Below, piece after piece: positions 26,174 through 33,900 of a stretch of DNA of 64,000 bases. How positions within the stretch are numbered: the stretch's first letter is position 1; the number at the start of each line of letters is the position of its first letter. Made by a program: the position numbers and the translations under genes. Under the pieces are notes generated by a model. That model made no database searches. It saw nothing but the letters and a program-made list of their open reading frames with translations, and had not been told where the DNA came from. The stretch comes from Meridianimarinicoccus marinus (GTDB lineage Bacteria; Pseudomonadota; Alphaproteobacteria; Rhodobacterales; Rhodobacteraceae). Location of the stretch: the NCBI RefSeq assembly GCF_040689105.1, contig NZ_JBFBVU010000022.1, positions 3,750 through 67,749 on the forward strand, read 5' to 3'.

Positions 26174-26953
26174 CTAGTTCCCGGACCCCGGTTCCCGCAG
26201 GACCCGAATGCCGATCACGTCGTTGCGCAGCACGATCCTGTCGCCGAAATATTCGTCAGGCCGAAAGTACTTGCGTACCGGTGTGTCCCATCCGCCGCCA
26301 CGAAAGATCGCGTTCGAGCAATCGCCGCGCAGGCAGGAATTGGTCCAGTTCCAGACATTGCCCACCGCATCGTGCAGCCCCCAGCCATTGGCCGGAAACG
26401 CGGTCACGGGCGCGGTGTTGACATAGCCGTCATCGCAGTCGTGAAGTCGACGCTCGTCCTCTGGAAAGCCCGTCTTGAAAGTCGTATCCGCAGTGTTGGC
26501 ATAGTCGCAAATCGCGCCATAGTCATCGCCCCACCAGAACTCTGTCGTGGTCCCGGCTGCCGCGGCCCGCGCGGATTCCTCTAGCGTCGGCAGGCGGTAA
26601 AAATGACCCGTGCGCTCGGTCAGCCAGTCGGTATAGGCCACCGCATCATTCCAGCTGACACACACCACCGGATGATCGTCCTCTTGAGGATAGCCGGGGT
26701 TGGTCCAGTCGGATGTCTCGCTCCAGCCCCGCCGGGCACCGCGCCGCAGCGAACACCCGTTTCCGGAATGGCCGGTCTCCGTCGCGAAAACCGCGTATTC
26801 GCCGCGTGTCACGGGATATTTCCCGATCAGGGTGCCGTCCGGCAGTTCCACCAGTTCGGGACATTCGGCACAATCCCTGACCTCCTGCGCGGCCAGTCCC
26901 GCCGGTAGTGTCGCCAGTGCCACCACCGCCAGCCTGATCACCGGATGCCTCAT
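26174..26953 (-). CDS. Exported SUMF1/FGE-like protein (second copy)
   Basis: 259 residues from the ATG at 26953, immediately after the stop of the preceding copy. A signal peptide ends near GLAAQE and a CAEC pair opens the mature protein. The FGE/SUMF1 fold is shown by PVTRGEYAVFA, HPVVCVSWNDAVAYTDWLTE, YRLPTLEESARAA, NGWGLHDAVGNVWNWTNS and FRGGGWD. True formylglycine-generating enzymes have their redox Cys pair after the RGGSW block; here two Cys come before it (SCLRGDC) and none after, so sulfatase activation is unlikely. Probably a ligand-binding or other oxidative variant. Confidence 0.8.
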   Translation of the reverse strand: MRHPVIRLAVVALATLPAGLAAQEVRDCAECPELVELPDGTLIGKYPVTRGEYAVFATETGHSGNGCSLRRGARRGWSETSDWTNPGYPQEDDHPVVCVSWNDAVAYTDWLTERTGHFYRLPTLEESARAAAAGTTTEFWWGDDYGAICDYANTADTTFKTGFPEDERRLHDCDDGYVNTAPVTAFPANGWGLHDAVGNVWNWTNSCLRGDCSNAIFRGGGWDTPVRKYFRPDEYFGDRIVLRNDVIGIRVLREPGSGN

Positions 26954-26954
26954 G

Positions 26955-27668
26955 TCAGAACTCCCCCTCTCGGACGACGCGCATTCCATAGTGGTTGTAA
27001 GGCGCATCCGCCCGGTTCCAGATTTCCGCATCCATGCGCAGCGCAGCCGGTGAGCTCGACCAGCCGCCGCCGATCAGGTAGCGCTCCTCGCAATCGTCCG
27101 TGGCGCAGTCGCTGGTCCAGATCCAGACGTTGCCCACCGCATCGGCAACATTGTAGCGGTTCTTGTCATAGGTTCCGACAGGCACCGTCCCGGTTCCGGC
27201 ATCCGCCCCGCCGCAGCCGTCGCAATTGGCACGGCCAACGCCCACCGACTGCCCCCACCAGTAATTCCCCGTACTGCCGCCAAGGGCCGCATAGCGAACC
27301 TCGGCGCGCGTGGGCAGGCGATAGCTTTGCCCGGTCAGATCGCTCAGCCACACCGCATAGCCCGCGGCATCCAGATACGAGACGCAGACAACTGGGTGCA
27401 TGTCGGTCTGTTCGATATGGGCAAAGGACCAGTTGCATCCCCATCCCGTGCGCTTGTACGCCGTCGCCTCTGCATAGGCGCGGAATTGGCCGCGCGTGAC
27501 CGGCGTCTGGCTGATCATCAGTCCGTCGGGCAGCACCACCATCACCGGGCAGTGGTCACAGTCCTGCACAAGCCGTTCCTTTGGTGCGGGCAGCAGCAGC
27601 CCCTGCGCATGGGCCGAAACCGCAAGCGCAGCCCCCGCCAACCAGACGATGAGACAGACCCGGTTCAT
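26955..27668 (-). CDS. Exported SUMF1/FGE-like protein (first copy)
   Basis: 237 residues; the ATG at 27668 overlaps the caspase gene stop (ATGA). Signal peptide ends near SAHAQG, followed by a CDHC pair. Same fold markers as its neighbour: TPVTRGQFRAYA, HPVVCVSYLDAAGYAVWLSD, YRLPTRAEVRYAALGG, YNVADAVGNVWIWTSDC and LIGGGW. A CxxxxC pair (CATDDC) precedes the GGGW block, in the same place as in the neighbouring copy. The two are paralogues of about 30-40% identity by eye. Role as for the other copy; part of one operon with the caspase-like gene. Confidence 0.8.
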   Translation of the reverse strand: MNRVCLIVWLAGAALAVSAHAQGLLLPAPKERLVQDCDHCPVMVVLPDGLMISQTPVTRGQFRAYAEATAYKRTGWGCNWSFAHIEQTDMHPVVCVSYLDAAGYAVWLSDLTGQSYRLPTRAEVRYAALGGSTGNYWWGQSVGVGRANCDGCGGADAGTGTVPVGTYDKNRYNVADAVGNVWIWTSDCATDDCEERYLIGGGWSSSPAALRMDAEIWNRADAPYNHYGMRVVREGEF

Positions 27669-29539
27669 AGCGTTTCCAGAAGGTCCCCGGCGCCGGGGAT
27701 GTCCTGGTCCACGGCCTGTTGCAGCAAGGTCCGGGCGCGCTCGGAATCCGCGTCGCCGCCACGACCGTCGCGATAGAGGATCGCCAGATTGGCTTGGGCG
27801 TAGCCGTTGCCCTTGCGGGCCGCGCGTTCCAGCCACTTGCGCGCCAGCGTCTCGTTCTTCGGCAGCCCCATGCCTTCGGCCATCATGATGCCGGCGGCGG
27901 TTTCGGCATGGTCATCGCCGATCTGCGCGGCTTTCAGCACCACATCCACGCGCTGCCACGGGGTCAGCACCCCGGTCTGTTCGGCCCCGACGGATGCCTG
28001 ATAGGCGCGCGCGGCACGGCGCGTCTGCGACGTCATCACCCCGGCGGGATCGTCGATGGGATAGCCGAGTGCGATCAGCCCGTACTGGACAAATTCCAGC
28101 GGCAGTTCATCCGCCTTGTTCAAGGCGTCCAGCCGCAGACGCGCATGGGTGGCCATCGGCTGCCCGCCAAGCAGGAATTCCTGGACCTCTTCGGCACGCT
28201 CCAGCGCGCTCAGCCGGGCCTTTGCCAGATCGCGGTAGGCACCGCCCGGAAACAGGTCGAGGTAGAGCTGGAATTCCGCCGGCAGCACGCTGGCCCGGAT
28301 CGATTCCCAGAACAATGTGTCGGTGTCGGCGTCATCGCGCGGACGCCCCCCCACAAAATCGAGGGTCCGGTACGCGTTCCGGGCCAGGTCGGAATAGTCG
28401 CTGTCGGGAAAGTTGGCCAGATAGCGCTCCAGCCCGACCGAACTCGACGTCAGGACCGCTTGCAAGAACAGGCTCTGTTCGTCGAACGCCCACTCGTCAC
28501 CGGTCTCCGGATCCTGGCCCATATGAACGGGCCGGATGGCTCGCCCGTCAGACGACTTGGGAATGCCGTATTCCATGCCGACGAACTGACCGCCCTGCAT
28601 TGCCAGGGTTTCCTGCTTGCGGTTGGTGGACACGAAGAAGAACTCGCCATCATTGGCGCCCATGTCCCAGACCTGCGGAGTGATCGGGCGGCGCCAACCG
28701 GCGGCATCGGCCAGTTGCTTCACTCGTTTCTTGACGTAGTCCTCGATCTCGTTGACCGTCACCAACCCATCCCTGTCGAATCGGCCGCTCTCGGTATCGG
28801 CGCTTCCGCGAATGGCTTCCAGAACGGCATAGGTGAATACGCTGCCCGCAATCCGTTCGGTGGCAATGGTTTCCTGTTCGTAGGTTCCGGCGGTGATGAT
28901 GTGCCGGCTGGGCCGCGCCATCTGCGCGAGGGTGATGTCACGCGTGCTGCTTTTACTGACAGTTCCGGCAAAGCCACTGAAACAACTGTCCAGCAGGTAC
29001 AGCACCTGCTTGGCCTTGATGTGAGAATCCCAATCCGTCAGGTTTTTCATGCTGATCATCTGGCTCAGCTGGCTGGGCTTCGCTGCGGCCACGGGAAGAT
29101 AACCCAATCGCCCCCCCAGCCTGTCCAATTGGGTGTGGCCATGACCGGACCAGTAGAACACCATCCGGTCCTCTGGACCGACACGTTGGCGAAAATCATC
29201 CACCATCAACTGGTTCACACGTTGCGGGGTGACGTCCTCTTCGGTCAGCAGATGCACATAGTCGAAGCCCGCCTCATCCAGCAGGAAATCCTTCATGCGG
29301 ATCGGATCGGATGCGGTCGGTAGCGTCGAGAAATGCTCGAACCGGCTGATCCCGATCACAAGGGCATAGCTGCGGCGGAACCCCAACTCGTTGCCTTGCA
29401 CGAAATACTGAAGCTGCCGGCCCCAGTCGTCAAATCCGCCGGGTTTCTCGAAGGACTGGTCAAGGGCCAGGGCGCCTGACCCCACGCACAGTGCAGCCCC
29501 TGTGAGGAAAGCCCGCATCTGCGCCCGGGGACAGGTCAT
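27665..29539 (-). CDS. Exported caspase-family (C14) protease with C-terminal Sel1-like repeats
   Basis: 624 residues from the ATG at 29539, which overlaps the stop of the upstream small gene (ATGA). Signal peptide MTCPRAQMRAFLTGAALCVG. The caspase p20-like domain begins at YALVIGISRFEH, with catalytic His in YWSGHGHT (about 135) and Cys in LLDSCFSGFAG (about 186). A middle segment has a peptidoglycan-binding-like repeat (YGLIALGYPIDDPAGVMTSQ), and the C-terminus shows Sel1-type repeats (AEGMGLPKNETLARKWLERA, YAQANLAILYRDGRG). Being exported, it is probably periplasmic or surface-acting. Substrate unknown. Confidence 0.88.
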   Translation of the reverse strand: MTCPRAQMRAFLTGAALCVGSGALALDQSFEKPGGFDDWGRQLQYFVQGNELGFRRSYALVIGISRFEHFSTLPTASDPIRMKDFLLDEAGFDYVHLLTEEDVTPQRVNQLMVDDFRQRVGPEDRMVFYWSGHGHTQLDRLGGRLGYLPVAAAKPSQLSQMISMKNLTDWDSHIKAKQVLYLLDSCFSGFAGTVSKSSTRDITLAQMARPSRHIITAGTYEQETIATERIAGSVFTYAVLEAIRGSADTESGRFDRDGLVTVNEIEDYVKKRVKQLADAAGWRRPITPQVWDMGANDGEFFFVSTNRKQETLAMQGGQFVGMEYGIPKSSDGRAIRPVHMGQDPETGDEWAFDEQSLFLQAVLTSSSVGLERYLANFPDSDYSDLARNAYRTLDFVGGRPRDDADTDTLFWESIRASVLPAEFQLYLDLFPGGAYRDLAKARLSALERAEEVQEFLLGGQPMATHARLRLDALNKADELPLEFVQYGLIALGYPIDDPAGVMTSQTRRAARAYQASVGAEQTGVLTPWQRVDVVLKAAQIGDDHAETAAGIMMAEGMGLPKNETLARKWLERAARKGNGYAQANLAILYRDGRGGDADSERARTLLQQAVDQDIPGAGDLLETL

Positions 29540-29748
29540 GACTTGCGTGCGTCCAGCACCTTTCCGATCAGCCCCACGACAGATGTCAGCAATCCGACGA
29601 CGGAGGTTGCAAGCCCGACCAGCGCCAGGGTTTCGCCCGAGCCGCTTTGCGGCGTCACACCGGCGGGTACGCGGTAGGCGAAATAGAGATACGCGCCCAC
29701 GAGCGTCACAAGAATTGCAAGGATGATGACCGTCGTTCGCTTCAGCAT
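29536..29748 (-). CDS. Small two-segment membrane protein
   Basis: 70 residues from the ATG at 29748, with GAGG seven bases upstream. Two hydrophobic stretches, TTVIILAILVTLVGAYLYFA and LALVGLATSVVGLLTSVVGL, flank a short Ser/Gly-rich loop; the C-terminus is charged (LDARKS). It leads the operon of caspase-like and two SUMF1-like genes and overlaps the caspase start. No family recognised; it could anchor or regulate the protease. Confidence 0.6.
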   Translation of the reverse strand: MLKRTTVIILAILVTLVGAYLYFAYRVPAGVTPQSGSGETLALVGLATSVVGLLTSVVGLIGKVLDARKS

Positions 29749-29882
29749 TGCATAGCCTCGAGGTCGAAAACACGTTAACACTATAGGCATAAATCGGCAT
29801 TTTCGTCAATTTCCGCACGAGCTGCGCCGACGGTTCGCAGGGTCGGAAATGGTTTCAAGGCAGAACGCGGGGTGGATCGACG

Positions 29883-30947
29883 ATGGGTCCGGGCGATACG
29901 GCATTGGTCACGGGCGCGCACGGTCTGGTGGGCAGCGCCGTGGTCCGCCGTCTGGCCCGGGCCGGGCTTCAGGTCACGGGCATCGACAATGACGCGCGCG
30001 CGCAGTTCTTCGGGACAGCCGCCAGCACGCGGGCCGAGGGCGAGGCGCTGTGCCGGGACCTGCCCGGCTACACGGCCCTCGACATCGACCTGAGGGACAG
30101 GCAGGCCCTTTCCCGGCTCTTTCAGGATCGCGGCCGGAATTTCGCGCTCGTCGTGCATACCGCCGCGCAGCCCTCGCACGACTGGTCCGCCCTCGATCCG
30201 GTGCAGGATTTTGCCATCAACGCCGTGGCAACACTGGATCTGCTGGAGCAGGTCCGCCGCCACGCCCCGGCAGCACATTTCGTGCTGCTGAGTTCCAACA
30301 AGGTCTACGGCGACCGTCCCAACCGGCTGCCGCTGGAACAACGGGGGCAGCGGCTGGTGCTGCCGGAAGACCATCCCTATGCCGCCACCGGTATCGACGA
30401 GAGCATGTCGATCGATCAAAGCCGCCATTCCGTGTTCGGCGTATCCAAGACCGCCGCCGACCTGCTGACCCAGGAATACGCGCTGCGCTTCGGGCTGGAT
30501 GCGACCGTGTTCCGCGCCGGGTGCCTGACCGGGGTCGCGCATCGGGGGACCGCCTTGCACGGGTTTCTCAACCATCTGGTACGGACGGTGCTGGCCGGGG
30601 ACACCTATACGGTCTGCGGCTATGGCGGCTGTCAGGTCCGCGACAACCTGCTGGCCGGGGATGTGGCGGACGCCATTTGGCTGGCCGCAGCGCGGCCGGG
30701 ACTGGGCGTCTATAATCTTGGCGGGGGGCCGTCGGCTTCGGTGTCCGTTCTGGAGGCGCTTGAGATGGCCAGCGAATTATCCGGCCGACCGGCGCGACTG
30801 GAGATCGACCCCGCGGCCCGCTACGGCGACCACAAATGGTGGATTTCGGACACCGGGCGCTTCCGCGCGGCCTTTCCCCAATGGGCCCCGTCGCGGGATG
30901 CGCGCGCCCTGATTGCGGAACTGGTGGACGGCCTAGGCCCCCGCTGA
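29883..30947 (+). CDS. NAD-dependent sugar-nucleotide epimerase/dehydratase (CDP-paratose 2-epimerase-like)
   Basis: 354 residues. The Rossmann motif GAHGLVGS is near the N-terminus and an LLSSNKVYGD block follows. The usual YxxxK appears as FGVSK, with Phe for Tyr. From memory a branch of CDP-paratose-2-epimerase-like proteins shares this together with FRAGCLTGVAHRGTALHGFL and QVRDNL, so it is probably a family trait rather than damage. It likely modifies a nucleotide sugar for the glycosyltransferase encoded convergently; the 3' ends overlap by 15 bases. Confidence 0.82.
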   Translation: MGPGDTALVTGAHGLVGSAVVRRLARAGLQVTGIDNDARAQFFGTAASTRAEGEALCRDLPGYTALDIDLRDRQALSRLFQDRGRNFALVVHTAAQPSHDWSALDPVQDFAINAVATLDLLEQVRRHAPAAHFVLLSSNKVYGDRPNRLPLEQRGQRLVLPEDHPYAATGIDESMSIDQSRHSVFGVSKTAADLLTQEYALRFGLDATVFRAGCLTGVAHRGTALHGFLNHLVRTVLAGDTYTVCGYGGCQVRDNLLAGDVADAIWLAAARPGLGVYNLGGGPSASVSVLEALEMASELSGRPARLEIDPAARYGDHKWWISDTGRFRAAFPQWAPSRDARALIAELVDGLGPR

Positions 30948-33900
30948 CCCGGTCCTAAGCCCCGGCGGCCCCGCGGGGCGCGCCACGAATTCCCGCGGAT
31001 CCATGGCCAGCGCGGCCTCCATCCGTTCACGCGCGGCGCCGTAGATATCGTAGTCCAGCGCCGCCTGCTCGCGGAACCGGCGCACCGCCTCGGGAGAGGG
31101 CTGAAGGGTGCGCGGTGTCCGGTTGAGCCAGGGCAAATCCCTGGGCGCGGGCTTACCGAAGGCCGCCGCGAGCCATTTCAGGCAGGGCCCCATATGTTCC
31201 AGCGTGCCGATGAACCAATAGCGTTCCAACGCCCGCCGCCAGTCGGCGTCTATCGACAACAGGTGATACGCTAGCGGGTGCAACGGCGCGCGGCTCAGGT
31301 GCTCGTCAATGGGCAGCGGTGTGAAGCCGGGATCGTGTTCCGCCCGGTGACGGCACTCGAAGAAATAGGACGACAGCGCCGTTTCCAGCGGATCCCGGAC
31401 GAAGGTGATGATCCGGACATTCGGGTCTGACAGCAGCGCAGGATAGCGTGACCGCAAGCGCTGGCCGGCGGGGTTGAAATGGCTCCAAAGCAGGTGTCGC
31501 GGCCCGAGGTGCGCCAGATCGACGGGCGGGCCAGGCGGCTCTTCTGCCCAAGGGTCCCGCTCGTCGATGACCACCTCGAACCAGTCCGAGAAGACCTTGC
31601 GGCAGGTTGTGCCGCCGGCCTTGGCCATGTGGTGGAACACATACCGGGGGGGCGTGCGGGGGGGCGGCACGCCGGGCAGACCGGCAATGGTGGCGGCAAG
31701 GGCTGCGCCGTAGCTCTCGGACGCCATCGCGCAGGGCGGCTCGATGGCCGCACGCGTGTCTTGCAGGGCCTGCGCCGACCCGGCAAGCTCTACCGCCCGC
31801 GTGCAATATTCGGCCGGCGTGTCCGCAACGTGGCACCCCAATCCCCAGGCCCGGACCCAGGCAGCGCCCTGCCGTCCGGCCTGGGTGTCCTTCCGGTCCA
31901 GGCTGATGACCGGGGTGCCCGCTTGCAGGGCTTCGACCACCGTGGTCGCGCCGGAATAGGGAAAACTGTCCAGAAACAGATCGGCGCCTGCCAGCAGGTC
32001 GGGGATTTGCGCGGCGGCAACCGGTGGTTCGATCCGCACACGCTCCACCGGGATCAATTGATCCGCACAGGCTGCCCGAACACGGGCCACGAAACCCGCC
32101 CGCGATCTGCCAAGCCGCCAGTTCGCGGCGAAAGGATACAGAACCAGAACCGCATCCGGCACGGCGGCCAGGATTTTCAGCCAGTGCCCCAGCAGATCGC
32201 GTGAGATCTTGTCGGTATGCGCCGTGCTCATGAGGATCACGGCGGCCTCGGGCAGGCCCAGCCGCGCCCGCAGCAGGGCACTGGCCCGGGTGGGGTCGGG
32301 CGCATCCCCTGCCCCGGCGAACCGCTGCACCGGATGATCGGCCAGAACCAGCCGTTCGGTATACTGCCCGGCAAGGTCGGAATGGGCGGTTTCCCTGTCG
32401 CCGAGCATCACGTCGAAGCTGTGCAATCCGGTGGTGGCCGGCGACACGGCCGTCGTGGCGACCTGCAGCGGCGCGAGGCGATGGGCGCAGATCGCGGCAA
32501 GATTGTCGGGTCCGCTGAAATGCGAGGCCAGCCAGAAGACATGCGGCTGCGCGGACCGTATCGTCGCCACGGCGGCCATGGTCTCGGGCCAGTCCAGCGG
32601 GACGATCCGAAACCGGGGCGGCAAGGGATGCGGATCTTCCTCGCGTTCCAGCGTATAGACGGTGATCTCGAAATCCTCGGGCGGCAGGGTGCCGAGCATT
32701 CCGGCCAGAATGCGGGTTTCCGGCACATCGGCCTGCTGTCGCAGCAGCGCAGCGATGCGGATGCTCGGGCCTGCCGCCGGGGTTTCCGGTAAGGTGATCC
32801 GGCGATCGCGGCTCAGGTGCAAGGCTTCCAGCGCCCGGCCCAAGGCATGGTTGACAGGCCGCATGTCACGACCCGCGAACAGAAGCGGCAGCGGGCGCAG
32901 ACACCGCAGCAGGCATTCGGCCAACTGGTCGCGGGGACTGCCGGGCGGCTGGGTGGAAAAGCACGCGGCCATCCAGCTCGCCATGGCCAGCACATGGCGC
33001 TCATAGGCGCGCAGATCTGCCTCCGTTTCCACCCTGTGCCAATCGGCGGTCAGGTATCGGGCGACCGCATCGGGCCGCGACAGAAGCGGGTTGGTGAGGC
33101 TTTCGAGGAAGGAACTGGCCTCCAGCGCCTGCCACGGCGGTGTTTGCAGGATGGCCCGCGCAAACTGGCGCGGCAGTTCCTCTGCGCCGCCCTCGACAAG
33201 GACCGGGGTCGCGCCGGAGATGGCGGTCGCGTCACGCGCCGCGCCAATGGTCAGCAGGTCCGCAAGCACCTGCGGGCGCGACACCACCGCGCCGCAGCCC
33301 ACGCTGGAATGCAGGGCCCGGTCGATCCGGTCCACAACCCCGGGATCACAGACGGGGTCCGGCGACCGTCGCAACGCCGATGCCGTATCCGCGATCAGGG
33401 TGAACGGGGTTTCATGCCTGTGCGCCGTCTGCGCATCCGGCAAACTGGTCTGCACGGCGTTCAGGGTCAGCGACAGGATGCGCAGCCGGGTGCGTTCCGG
33501 CCGCTCCAACGGGCCGGTGGCGGCATGGATAGCCATATCAAGGCGGCGCCAACCCCAGGACACCGCGTCGCCCAGCGGCACCCGCAGCACACCGGTTTCA
33601 GAGATCGTCACGCCCGCAACCACGGCCTCGCCCAGGGTCACCGCAAGACGCGGCTGAAGCCTTTCGCCGGCCTGCGGCATCAGCAGCAGAATCTCCAACT
33701 CCGGCGCCGGACCAATGTCCGGCGGCAGCGATACCGCGATCATTCCGGTGAAATCCGCAAGCTCCACCGCGCGCGCGGTGTCCCAGCCATCCATGAAAAC
33801 GCCCCCGTCACCGGCCAGATCGGCGGCATCGTAGATCACGCCGGGCGCAAGCAGGCGCGGCCACGGCGGTGCTTCGAAGGGGCGCCGTATGGCATTCAGG

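Noticed and set aside
29883..30947. Epimerase suspected inactive because YxxxK is FGVSK
   Set aside because: As I recall, the surrounding residues match an epimerase branch that naturally has Phe here, so this is not treated as damage.
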